NCBI GenBank assembly: GCA_045592985.1
Contig: JAZNVU010000026.1
Coordinates: 43,846 to 107,845, forward strand
DNA length: 64,000 nucleotides
Reading direction: 5' to 3'
Source of the DNA: UMGS172 sp045592985
GTDB taxonomy: Bacteria > Bacillota > Clostridia > Oscillospirales > Acutalibacteraceae
In this document: positions 33,306 through 41,944 of the stretch, one piece after another
How positions within the stretch are numbered: position 1 is the first letter of the stretch
Layout of the letters: every line of letters starts with the position of its first letter
Made by a program: the position numbers and the translations under genes
The notes under the pieces: generated by a model
The model's input: the letters and a program-made list of their open reading frames with translations, nothing else
Told to the model about the DNA's origin: nothing
Databases searched by the model: none

Positions 33306-34082
33306 ATGAGATTTGGAGTTTGCTGTTCTACGCCCTCGTATATGCCGGCTGTCAAAGAAAACGGATATGATTATGTCGAAGTGTGCTTTTCAAAACTTTA
33401 CACCATGACTGATGAAGAGTTCGATACCCTTAAAAAAACGTTAAACGAAAACGGATTTATTGCCGAAGTTGCCAACGGATTTTTTCCCGGGGATATAAAA
33501 TCGGTCGGCTATGATGTTGACTATGACTACATTGCTGAGTATACCGAAAAGTGCATGGCTCGTTTTAAAGAACTTGGCGGTGAAATTGCCGTTTTTGGTA
33601 GTGGAAAGCAAAGAAACATTCCCGATGAAATACCTAGAGAAGAAGGTATTGACCAGTTTTGCAAAACTTTAAACGTTTGTGCTGACATTGGTGCTAAATA
33701 CGGCGTTAAGATTGCTATTGAGCCTCTTAATACCGATGAAACCAACTTAATAAACACTGTTGCCGATTCGATTGAGATTTGCAAGCGTTGCGGTAACAAA
33801 AATGTTTTCACCATTGCTGATTTCTATCACGTTTTCAGAAGCGGTGAATCGATGGAAGCCATTGAAAACAACGAAGGTTATCTTGTTCACGTTCATCTTG
33901 CACGTGCAAATATGGACCGTCGAATGCCTTTTGAGGAAAGCGACATTGCTGATTGCAAAAAATGGGCAGAAGCCCTTAAAAAAGGTGGATACAACGCAAG
34001 ACTTAGTCTTGAAGGTTCTTGGAAACCTGACTTTTTCGAAACAATCAAGACTGTTGTTCCCTTCCTTGAATATTTTAAATAA
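33306..34082 (+). CDS. Sugar isomerase/epimerase-like TIM-barrel protein 1
   Basis: 258 residues, xylose-isomerase-like/AP-endonuclease-2 barrel. Probable metal ligands: E in KIAIEPLNTDETNL, D and H in FTIADFYHVF, H in VHVHLARANMDRRMPF, E in LSLEGSWKP. The pattern is close to D-tagatose/psicose 3-epimerase-type proteins. Second in the uxuA operon, 12 bp after it. Function unproved; it may isomerise a keto sugar or act on a 3-keto intermediate. Confidence 0.82.
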   Translation: MRFGVCCSTPSYMPAVKENGYDYVEVCFSKLYTMTDEEFDTLKKTLNENGFIAEVANGFFPGDIKSVGYDVDYDYIAEYTEKCMARFKELGGEIAVFGSGKQRNIPDEIPREEGIDQFCKTLNVCADIGAKYGVKIAIEPLNTDETNLINTVADSIEICKRCGNKNVFTIADFYHVFRSGESMEAIENNEGYLVHVHLARANMDRRMPFEESDIADCKKWAEALKKGGYNARLSLEGSWKPDFFETIKTVVPFLEYFK

Positions 34083-34094
34083 AGGAGTATGTTT

Positions 34095-34919
34095 ATGAGT
34101 AAAACTGTTGTAATAACTGGTGCAGGCGGCGTTTTGTGTTCTGCTTTTGCCGTTCATATGGCAAAGTTGGGCAACAAGGTTGCTGTTTTAGACCTTAACC
34201 TTGAAGCCGCACAGAAGGTTGCCGATGAAATTATCGCAAATGGTGGCGTTGCCAAGGCTTATAAGACCAATGTTCTTGATAAAGATTGTCTTGTTGAAGT
34301 GCATGACAACATCGTAAAAGACCTTGGTCCTTGCGATATTTTGATAAACGGTGCAGGCGGTAACAACCCCAAGTGCACCACCCTTCACGAAACCTTCCAG
34401 GAGGGCGACGAGAAGGATCAGGATTTCCTTACCTTCTTCAACCTTGATAAGGCAGGTTTCCAGTTTGTTTTTGACCTTAACATTATGGGTACTCTTCTTC
34501 CTACTCAGGTTTTCGCTAAGGATATGATTGGCCGTGAGGGTTGCTCGATTCTTAACATTTCTTCAATGAACGCCTTCCGTCCTCTTACTAAGATTCCTGC
34601 TTACAGCGCTGCAAAGAGTGCGGTTTCCAACTTTACACAGTGGTTGGCCGTTCACTTTGCCGAAACAGGCATTCGTGTTAACGCAATGGCACCCGGTTTC
34701 TTTGTAACACATCAGAACAAGGCTTTGCTCTTCAACGAGGACGGTACTCCTACCGCACGTACAGGCAAAATTCTTAATGCCACACCCATGAAACGTTTCG
34801 GCAAACCCGAGGAATTGCTTGGCACTTTGGAATTTTTGACCGACAGTGAGAAATCCGCATTCATTACAGGTGTTGTTATTCCTGTTGACGGTGGCTTCTC
34901 GGCATACTCCGGCGTTTGA
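34095..34919 (+). CDS. uxuB: D-mannonate oxidoreductase (fructuronate reductase), SDR type
   Basis: 274 residues, short-chain dehydrogenase. TGAGGVLCSAFA (cofactor), NGAGGNNPKCTT, catalytic ISSMNAF...YSAAKSA (Ser, Tyr, Lys), and MAPGFFVTHQN. It resembles the SDR-type UxuB of Bacillus, not the long-chain E. coli enzyme. Reduces fructuronate to mannonate, linking uxaC to uxuA. ATG 34095 has GGAG 7 nt upstream. Position in the uxuA operon supports the call. Confidence 0.88.
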   Translation: MSKTVVITGAGGVLCSAFAVHMAKLGNKVAVLDLNLEAAQKVADEIIANGGVAKAYKTNVLDKDCLVEVHDNIVKDLGPCDILINGAGGNNPKCTTLHETFQEGDEKDQDFLTFFNLDKAGFQFVFDLNIMGTLLPTQVFAKDMIGREGCSILNISSMNAFRPLTKIPAYSAAKSAVSNFTQWLAVHFAETGIRVNAMAPGFFVTHQNKALLFNEDGTPTARTGKILNATPMKRFGKPEELLGTLEFLTDSEKSAFITGVVIPVDGGFSAYSGV

Positions 34920-34935
34920 TTGAGAGGTAATAAAA

Positions 34936-35775
34936 ATGAGTGAACTTATTTTAAATGCTTTTGCTGATGAATCTTCTCCCGAAATTTCGGGACAAATTGA
35001 TGCCATGTTACGCAACGGCATTAAAGGTCTTGAAATCCGCAACGTCAACGGCAAAGGCGTTGCCGACAGAACGCTTGACGAATTGAAGGAGGTTCGCAAG
35101 CAACTTGAGGATAACGGCCTTAACGTTTGGTCTATTGGCTCGGCACTCGGTAAAATCAATATTACCGATGACTTTGGTCCTCATCTTGATAGTTTTAAAT
35201 ACGTTTTAGAGGTTGCACACACCTTAGGTGCAGGTTACATTCGTCTTTTTAGTTTCTATATGCCGAAGGACGCAGACCCAACACCTTATAAGGCAGAGGT
35301 TTTTGAGCGTCTTAACGCTTTTGTTGAGACATCGAAAGACAGCGGCATTAAACTCTGCCACGAAAACGAAAAAGGTATCTATGGCGATATTGCCACACGT
35401 TGCCTTGAAATACATAAAGCATTCCCCACTATCGGTTGCATTTTTGACCCCGCTAACTACATTCAGTGCGGTCAGGACACCATGGAAGCCTGGAACATGC
35501 TTGAGTCTTATGTAACCTATATGCATATTAAGGATGCACTGCCCGACGGAAAGGTTGTTCCCGCAGGCAAGGGTGCTGGTAATCTGCCCGAAATACTCAA
35601 AAGATATAAAGCCAACGGTGGTGTTGGTGTTACCTTGGAGCCGCATCTCTCTGTTTTCAAAGGCCTTGAAGCCTTGGAGCGTGAAGGTGAAAAGAGCGTT
35701 GTCGGAGCATTCCAGTATCCTTCCAAGGAAGCCGCTTTTGATGCTGCGGTTGCCGCTTTGAAAGAAATTATTTAA
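34936..35775 (+). CDS. Sugar isomerase/epimerase-like TIM-barrel protein 2
   Basis: 279 residues. N-terminal ILNAFADESSPEISGQIDAMLRNGIKGLEIR is the usual strand-1 metal/sugar region; then GIKLCHENEKGIYGD (E/H), GCIFDPANYIQCG (D), YMHIKDAL (H) and GVTLEPHL (E). RBS GAGG before ATG. Distinct from the preceding barrel, so this is not a simple tandem duplicate. Typical neighbour of Gfo/Idh/MocA dehydrogenases; substrate unknown. Confidence 0.82.
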   Translation: MSELILNAFADESSPEISGQIDAMLRNGIKGLEIRNVNGKGVADRTLDELKEVRKQLEDNGLNVWSIGSALGKINITDDFGPHLDSFKYVLEVAHTLGAGYIRLFSFYMPKDADPTPYKAEVFERLNAFVETSKDSGIKLCHENEKGIYGDIATRCLEIHKAFPTIGCIFDPANYIQCGQDTMEAWNMLESYVTYMHIKDALPDGKVVPAGKGAGNLPEILKRYKANGGVGVTLEPHLSVFKGLEALEREGEKSVVGAFQYPSKEAAFDAAVAALKEII

Positions 35776-35787
35776 CGAGGTGATATT

Positions 35788-36540
35788 ATGCAATTAGGTG
35801 CTCAGTTTTATACCATTCGTGATTTTTGTAAGGACACCGATTCCCTTGCAGAATCACTCAAAAAGGTAGCCGATATCGGCTACAAAACCGTTCAACTTTC
35901 GGGAATTTGTGCGTATGATGCAGATTGGATGAAAGAAGAACTTCGCAAAAACGGTCTTACCTGCGTTCTCACACACACACCGCTTGATAAAATCAAGGGC
36001 GAAACCGAGCAGGTCATTTCCGACAACAAAACTTTAGGTCTTGATCTTGTTGGTATCGGTGGTTATTTCGGCTACAAGAACGGTGTTACCACCATTATAG
36101 ATGAGTTTAAAGATGCCGTTGCAAAAATCAAAGCAAACGGAATGAGACTCACCTACCACAACCACGACCATGAGTTTGTTAAGGTCGACGGCAAGGTGAT
36201 TTTGGAGCATGTTTCCGAATTTTTTGGTCCCGATGAAATGGCATTCACACTTGACACCTTTTGGGTACAGTCAGGCGGCGCCGACCCCGTAATGTGGCTT
36301 AACAAACTTAAAGGCAGAACACCTTGTATCCATTTGAAGGATATGATTTTCACCGCCGAAAAGCAGAGAAAGATGGCAGTTGTCGGTGAAGGAAATATGA
36401 ACTTCGACGCTATTCTTAAAACCGCAGTTGATAACGGTGTTAAATATGCACTTGTTGAGCAGGATGAGTGCTACGGAGAAAATCCGTTTGATTGTCTTAA
36501 ACGCAGTTACGACTATTTAAAGGCTCAGGGCCTTGAATAA
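35788..36540 (+). CDS. Sugar isomerase/epimerase-like TIM-barrel protein 3
   Basis: 250 residues. AQFYTIRDFCKDTDSLAESLKKVADIGYKTVQLSG at the start; GMRLTYHNHDHEFVKV (His cluster), FTLDTFWVQSGGADP (D), CIHLKDM (H) and ALVEQDECY (E). This set matches the sub-group often annotated as sugar phosphate isomerase next to oxidoreductases. Followed by the first dehydrogenase after 15 bp. It may work on the dehydrogenase product. Confidence 0.83.
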   Translation: MQLGAQFYTIRDFCKDTDSLAESLKKVADIGYKTVQLSGICAYDADWMKEELRKNGLTCVLTHTPLDKIKGETEQVISDNKTLGLDLVGIGGYFGYKNGVTTIIDEFKDAVAKIKANGMRLTYHNHDHEFVKVDGKVILEHVSEFFGPDEMAFTLDTFWVQSGGADPVMWLNKLKGRTPCIHLKDMIFTAEKQRKMAVVGEGNMNFDAILKTAVDNGVKYALVEQDECYGENPFDCLKRSYDYLKAQGLE

Positions 36541-36555
36541 TTGGAGGTAATTAAA

Positions 36556-37731
36556 ATGGCAGACAAAATTAAACTCGGTATTTTAGGTATAGGCAACATG
36601 GGTAGCGACCATGCAAAGAGCATTGCTATCAACAACACCAACGCAGAAATTGAACTCGTTGCAGTTGCCGACGTTAAGGAATCACGTCGTCAGTGGGCTA
36701 AGGAAACTCTTCCTGAATCGGTTAAAATTTTCGATTCTGCAGAGGCTATGCTTGACAGTGGTCTTATCGACTCTTGTCTTGTTGCTGTCCCCCACTACGA
36801 CCATCCTAAATATGCTATAGAATGCTTCAAGCGCCATATCCATGTGCTTGTTGAAAAGCCCGCAGGTGTTTACACCAAGCAGGTTAAGGAAATGATTGAG
36901 GCTGCAAAGCAGACCGATACTACCTTTGCTATGATGTTCAACCAACGTACCAACTGTGTTTACAGAAAAATGCGCGAGATCATCAAAAGCGGTGAGTATG
37001 GCGAAATCAAGCGTACCAACTGGATTATTACCAACTGGTTCCGTTCACAGTTCTATTATGATTCAGGCGATTGGCGTGCAACCTGGTCGGGTGAAGGCGG
37101 CGGCGTTCTTCTTAATCAGTGCCCCCATCAGCTTGACCTCTGGCAGTGGATCTGCGGTATGCCCTCTAAGGTTCAGGCACACCTCCACTTCGGTAAGTGG
37201 CACGATATTGAGGTTGAAGACGACGTTACCGCATACGTTGAATACCCCAACGGTGCAACCGGTACCTTCATTACCACAACCGGTGACAACCCCGGTACCA
37301 ACCGCTTTGAGGTAACCCTTGACCGTGCAAAGCTTGTTGTTGAAAATAATAAGCTTTATATGTGGGAATTGCCCATGAACACCTCTGAGTTCACCAAAAC
37401 CGCTGATTCGCCCTTTGCAAGCATGAAGGCTGAATTTAAGGAAGTAGAGACCGACGGACTTAATCTCCAGCACAGAGCCGTACGCGATGCTTTTGCTGCT
37501 CATATTCTCCACGGCACTCCCCTTATTGCAGGCGGTGAAGAAGGCATCAACGGCCTTACCATCTCCAATGCTATGCATTTGTCTGCATGGACTGGTAAAA
37601 TGGTTGACATTCCCTTTGATGATGAGTTATACTATAATGAGCTTATGAAGCGTGTTGCAACCTCAAGACGTAAGACCAACGTTGTTGAAGCTGTTGCTGA
37701 TACTTCAAATTCTTACGCAGGCACAAAATAA
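36556..37731 (+). CDS. Gfo/Idh/MocA oxidoreductase 1
   Basis: 391 residues. N-terminal Rossmann fold (LGILGIGNMGSDHAK), VEKPAGVYTKQ with the catalytic Lys of the EKP motif, and C-terminal domain block GEGGGVLLNQCPHQLDLWQWICGMP with the catalytic His. ATG 36556 with GGAGG 8 nt upstream. NAD(P)-dependent oxidation or reduction of a sugar, usually at C2 or C3. About half-identical by eye to the next gene over the core, so the two are paralogues. Confidence 0.88.
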   Translation: MADKIKLGILGIGNMGSDHAKSIAINNTNAEIELVAVADVKESRRQWAKETLPESVKIFDSAEAMLDSGLIDSCLVAVPHYDHPKYAIECFKRHIHVLVEKPAGVYTKQVKEMIEAAKQTDTTFAMMFNQRTNCVYRKMREIIKSGEYGEIKRTNWIITNWFRSQFYYDSGDWRATWSGEGGGVLLNQCPHQLDLWQWICGMPSKVQAHLHFGKWHDIEVEDDVTAYVEYPNGATGTFITTTGDNPGTNRFEVTLDRAKLVVENNKLYMWELPMNTSEFTKTADSPFASMKAEFKEVETDGLNLQHRAVRDAFAAHILHGTPLIAGGEEGINGLTISNAMHLSAWTGKMVDIPFDDELYYNELMKRVATSRRKTNVVEAVADTSNSYAGTK

Positions 37732-37768
37732 GTTTATATAGTTTTCGTTTTACAAGGGGCGAAAAATC

Positions 37769-38944
37769 ATGGATAAAATAAAGGTTGGGGTTATCGGCTT
37801 CGGTAACATGGGCAGTACTCACGCCAAACACATCTACAACGGCAACATCGAAGGCATGGAACTTGCCGCTGTTTGTGATACCGATAGCGAAAAACAGAAA
37901 AAAGCCGCTTCGGTGCTCCCCGGAATCAAACTTTATTCCGTGCACGAGCAACTTATGAAGGATGAGGAAATAGATGCGGTTATTATTGCGACTCCACACT
38001 ATTTTCACTGCCCTATTGCCATTGCCGCTTTTAAAGCCGGCAAACACGTGCTCACCGAAAAGCCTGCAGGTGTTTATACCGAGCAGATTATAGAAATGAA
38101 CAACGCCGCTAAAAAAAGCGGTAAAGTATTCTGTATTATGTTTAACCAACGCACCAATCAGCTTTTTGCCAAAGCCCGTGAAATGGTGCAAGGCGGAGAA
38201 CTCGGTGAACTCAAACGGGTTGTATGGATTATTACCAACTGGTACCGCACCCAGCATTATTATGATTCGGGTGATTGGCGTGCCACCTGGAGTGGTGAAG
38301 GTGGCGGAGTACTTATAAACCAAGCCCCCCACAACCTTGACCTTTTGCAATGGATTTGCGGTATGCCTAAAAGGGTACGCGGTTTTTGTTCCGAGGCAAA
38401 GTACCACAACATCGAAGTTGAGGATGAGGCTAACATATATGCCGAATACGAAAACGGTGCAACTGCCTGTTTCCTTACCTCTACCGGCGAATTTCCCGGC
38501 ACAAACCGACTTGAAATAAGCGGTGACCGTGGGAAAATCGTCATCGAAGGTGGACAATTGAAATACACCAAACTTCTTATCTCTGAACGAGAGTTTTGTT
38601 TTGAATGTGAAGATAACTTTGCTGTTATCCCTTCAGAAACCGTTGTGATCGAGCAAACCGAAAAAGAAAAAGCCCATTCGGGCATTTTACAAAACTTTGC
38701 CAACTGCATTTTGAAGGGAGAACCCCTTTTATCCCCTGGTTATGAAGGTATTAACGAAGTTACCATTCACAATGCTGCGTATCTTTCAAGTTGGACCGAC
38801 AAGTGGGTGGAATTGCCTCTTGACCCTGCAGTTTATAAGGCTGAATTACTAAAAAAATGCGATGCATCTAACGGTGATTCTAAGACAAGCAAATCACACA
38901 ATCACAATATGGAATACAGCGAACGTTGGAGCGTGCGCTGGTAA
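37769..38944 (+). CDS. Gfo/Idh/MocA oxidoreductase 2
   Basis: 391 residues, paralogue of the preceding gene: VGVIGFGNMGSTHAK, LTEKPAGVYTEQ, MFNQRTNQLF, DWRATWSGEGGGVLINQAPHNLDLLQWICGMP. Same catalytic Lys and His. Differences cluster in the C-terminal 120 residues, suggesting a related but different substrate. Last gene of the operon, 37 bp after the first dehydrogenase. Confidence 0.87.
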   Translation: MDKIKVGVIGFGNMGSTHAKHIYNGNIEGMELAAVCDTDSEKQKKAASVLPGIKLYSVHEQLMKDEEIDAVIIATPHYFHCPIAIAAFKAGKHVLTEKPAGVYTEQIIEMNNAAKKSGKVFCIMFNQRTNQLFAKAREMVQGGELGELKRVVWIITNWYRTQHYYDSGDWRATWSGEGGGVLINQAPHNLDLLQWICGMPKRVRGFCSEAKYHNIEVEDEANIYAEYENGATACFLTSTGEFPGTNRLEISGDRGKIVIEGGQLKYTKLLISEREFCFECEDNFAVIPSETVVIEQTEKEKAHSGILQNFANCILKGEPLLSPGYEGINEVTIHNAAYLSSWTDKWVELPLDPAVYKAELLKKCDASNGDSKTSKSHNHNMEYSERWSVRW

Positions 38945-38963
38945 CAAAATAACATAAAAACAA

Positions 38964-38998
38964 CGCTTACATCTTTCCATGTAAGCGGGGGTTTTTGT
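38964..38998 (+). terminator. Terminator of the uxuA operon
   Basis: CGCTTACAT / ATGTAAGCG stem (9 bp), 6-nt loop, then GGGG and five T. Confidence 0.82.
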
Positions 38999-39014
38999 AT
39001 TGTAATTAATTTAC

Positions 39015-40979
39015 TTAAAACTTTGGAGTATTGATTACTATATCAAAGGTAGTATAACCTGCATTATTGAGAGCAGTCCAATCAACCTCGCCGAAGTCAT
39101 CTACAAAACCTGCAAGATTACTCATGGTAAGGTCGTATGTGTAGTAGGTTCCAAGCGGATTAATCATTATCTGCAATTGAACGTTATCGGCAGTATACTG
39201 CACGGTTTTACTACCCGAAGTGAGATTACCGTCTTTGTCAAACGTTGCAAGAACCACACCGTGAGAGTTGTAGACAGTAATACCCTCAAATGCAGCCTCA
39301 CTACCCTTGTTAAGGTATTTACCAATGCTCTCGCCTGCCTGCTTACCCATGGAGTTGTAGGCATTCTGAGCATAGTGGATACGGTTAGACGGGTCGTCGG
39401 AGAGATAGGTAATCTTCTCAGCGTTGTTGTCCATAACAAAGAGTGTCGAGCAATCATTTGCCGCTCTGTAAAGAGCATGACGTGCAACGGTGGAAGAACG
39501 GCTGTGCTCAACCGTATCATATTCTTGGAGAGTCTTTCCGGACATACACTCGGGATGGTATGTGTAGTATGCACGAGGCATTACGATACCACCGAAATCA
39601 AGGTCCAAATCGGCGAGAATGTCATTATGTATACTCAAATATGCATCATAATAAGTCTGTTCATCTTTAACGGTTGCGTTGGGCGTCGCATATTTTTCTT
39701 CATGTTCGCCCTGGTTCCAGATATATCCCATATTAACTATGTTATAATCCTCTGAAAGTGCATTATAGGTCTTAAGGAAGTTCTTTACAGCGTTAGAGTA
39801 AAGACGTCCGTTACCCTTTTCGTCACAATCACAGACGTATTCGTGGCAGTTCTTAGTCCACTCGTGAACACCGGTAGCACCGTTAGCGCATTGAATAAAT
39901 ACTACCTTCGTTCCTGTGGCTTCGTGTACTGCCTTACCGAGTGCGGGAGAGTATCCACTGAACATTCTGCCGTTTTCAACATCGGTTAATTCATAAACGT
40001 CGTTTGAATCGTTAAGTTCGGTAATGTAAGAGCCTGTATATACAGTGTTGTCCAAAGGACGTGTTGGTGCTTCGGTGGGTGAGCCTTCATTCTTTTGATA
40101 ATGGGCATATTCACTCGCATAACCTACGCTTGTGGTACTGTTGGACTGACCGATAATAAGGATGATTGTGATATCCTCTTTTGAGGTGTCTCTTGCAATG
40201 TCACGTCCTGATTTGATGTAATTACCGAGCGAGTTCTGAAGATTGATAACAAGTTCTGCTGACTGCGAAGTTGACGTGTACTCATCATAAGAAATAGTGG
40301 TACGTCCTGCGCTGGGCAATTCCTCATAACCTTCCCAACCTGCAAAATGACGTTGAAGTGTGATACAGTCAAGCATATCGACAGTACCATCACCGTTGAT
40401 ATCGGCTACCAAAGTATCAACATAACCGAATTCTCTGCTGTCTGCCATTGTTTTCAGGAAGGCGAGTTGGTCAGCAATTTCAACTTTATTACTGTTATCC
40501 ATATCGCCGACGGTATAAAGTGCATCGCAATCGGCAAACACGTTAATTCCGTAAGTATCAATGTTATCCAAATCAATTTCGCCAAGAGCCGAACAACCTC
40601 TGAAGGTGGAGTTTTTAAGCTCGGTTATCTTGTTCGGGATATTTATTGTCACGAGTGACGAACAGTTTTCAAATGCTCTTTCTCCGATAGATACAAGAGT
40701 TGAAGGGAGAATAACCTCCTCCAAATTTGCCGCATAGTTAAAGGCGTAATCGGCAATTTGGGTTACGGTCGAGGGTACGGTAAAAGTTGTACCTTCTTTT
40801 GCAGGAGGATATGCGATAAGAACCGTCTTATCGGCATTATAGAGAACTCCGTCAACTACTGTATAGTTTTCGTTTCCGTCCGCAAGAATAATTTCTTTTA
40901 AGTTTTCACAACCTGCAAAAATCCTCTTGCCTATTGAAGTTACGGTCGAAGGTATTGATATAGTTTCGAGTGCGGTCAT
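39015..40979 (-). CDS. LRR-dockerin-SGNH esterase, apparently 5'-truncated
   Basis: 654 residues from the first ATG. BspA-type LRRs (~1-160), a type I dockerin-like pair (DMDNSNKVEIADQLAFL and ADINGDGTVDMLDCITLQRHF), then a sialate O-acetylesterase/acetyl-xylan-esterase-like domain with IIGQSNS (nucleophile Ser), WNQGEHEE and RIHYAQNAYNSMG (His). No signal peptide. The frame stays open about 40 codons upstream and encodes more LRR (LLTIGDYAFQNM), but meets a stop with no start codon, so the N-terminus is missing. No minus-strand promoter seen. Probably a remnant of a secreted carbohydrate esterase. Confidence 0.75.
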   Translation of the reverse strand: MTALETISIPSTVTSIGKRIFAGCENLKEIILADGNENYTVVDGVLYNADKTVLIAYPPAKEGTTFTVPSTVTQIADYAFNYAANLEEVILPSTLVSIGERAFENCSSLVTINIPNKITELKNSTFRGCSALGEIDLDNIDTYGINVFADCDALYTVGDMDNSNKVEIADQLAFLKTMADSREFGYVDTLVADINGDGTVDMLDCITLQRHFAGWEGYEELPSAGRTTISYDEYTSTSQSAELVINLQNSLGNYIKSGRDIARDTSKEDITIILIIGQSNSTTSVGYASEYAHYQKNEGSPTEAPTRPLDNTVYTGSYITELNDSNDVYELTDVENGRMFSGYSPALGKAVHEATGTKVVFIQCANGATGVHEWTKNCHEYVCDCDEKGNGRLYSNAVKNFLKTYNALSEDYNIVNMGYIWNQGEHEEKYATPNATVKDEQTYYDAYLSIHNDILADLDLDFGGIVMPRAYYTYHPECMSGKTLQEYDTVEHSRSSTVARHALYRAANDCSTLFVMDNNAEKITYLSDDPSNRIHYAQNAYNSMGKQAGESIGKYLNKGSEAAFEGITVYNSHGVVLATFDKDGNLTSGSKTVQYTADNVQLQIMINPLGTYYTYDLTMSNLAGFVDDFGEVDWTALNNAGYTTFDIVINTPKF

Positions 40980-41090
40980 ATTTTGGAAAGCATAGTCACC
41001 AATAGTGAGAAGACCCTCGGCAAAAGAAAGTTTTTTGGGTATTGCCCTTGTGTTTGCAGGTCTTGTATTACTCCAAAAGGGTAAAAATGG

Positions 41091-41119
41091 TTGAATTGTT
41101 CACACTTTTGTGATAAAAT
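41091..41119 (+). promoter_or_regulatory. Promoter of the ymdB-recG gene run
   Basis: -35 TTGAAT (41091-41096), extended -10 TGATAAAAT (core 41114-41119), 17-bp spacer. Confidence 0.75.
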
Positions 41120-41153
41120 AGATAGAACATAAATAAAACAAGGAGGTTGGAAA

Positions 41154-41927
41154 ATGCGTATACTTTGTGTTGGCGATGTTTGCGGAAGTATAGGTTGCGA
41201 TTATTTAAAACGTGTATTACCAAAACTAAAGCGTGACGAAAAAATTGACTGTTGCATTGTAAACGGTGAAAACTCCGCCGACGGCAACGGTATTACGCCA
41301 TTTTCTGCCGACTCTTTATATGCCGCAGGTGCAGATATTATAACCGGTGGAAACCATTCTTTAAGAAGGCGCGAAGTTTTTGAAGCTTTGGAAAGCGACC
41401 CATACCTGCTGAGACCTCACAACATGATAACTACAGGTCCCGGTAAAGGATACACAACCTTTGACTTAGGTTACACAAGACTTGCTGTAATAAATCTTGT
41501 AGGCAGAGTCTATTTACCTGAGGCAAACGACCCGTTTCTTGCTGCTGATGAACTTATTGAAGCAGCCGAGAATGACGGTATTAATATAATTTTAGTAGAT
41601 TTTCACGCAGAAGCAACTTCCGAAAAAAAAGCATTAGCAATATATCTTGACGGCCGTGTTTCGGCTGTTTTCGGCACACACACCCACGTACAGACCGCCG
41701 ATGAACAAATATTGCCTAACGGTTGCGGTTTTATTTCCGATATTGGCATGACCGGTCCTATTGATTCTGTGCTTGGTGTGAAAAAAGAACTGTCTTTAGC
41801 AAGGATTAAGGACGGAACACCTGTAAAATTCCTGCTTGCCGACGGTAAATGCCAACTTGACGGATGTGTTTTTGATATTGACGGCAAAACAGGTAAAACT
41901 ACCGCCGTCAAACGTATCAAACTGTAA
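41154..41927 (+). CDS. ymdB: YmdB-family metallophosphoesterase
   Basis: 257 residues. Metal-site residues D8 (CVGDVCG), E39-N40 (VNGENSADG), GGNHSLRRREVF, DFHAEATSEK and FGTHTHVQTADEQ. The family (TIGR00282) hydrolyses cyclic nucleotides such as 2',3'-cAMP and affects biofilm and RNA turnover in Bacillus, where the gene follows rny. No rny gene is next to it here. First gene of a five-gene run reaching recG. Confidence 0.92.
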   Translation: MRILCVGDVCGSIGCDYLKRVLPKLKRDEKIDCCIVNGENSADGNGITPFSADSLYAAGADIITGGNHSLRRREVFEALESDPYLLRPHNMITTGPGKGYTTFDLGYTRLAVINLVGRVYLPEANDPFLAADELIEAAENDGINIILVDFHAEATSEKKALAIYLDGRVSAVFGTHTHVQTADEQILPNGCGFISDIGMTGPIDSVLGVKKELSLARIKDGTPVKFLLADGKCQLDGCVFDIDGKTGKTTAVKRIKL

Positions 41928-41944
41928 TAGATAGGAGCAAAAAA

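Noticed and set aside
37643..38557. 304-codon minus-strand frame opposite the second Gfo/Idh/MocA gene
   Set aside because: Antisense to a clearly conserved dehydrogenase; similar frames occur opposite the paralogue, as expected from shared codon use.
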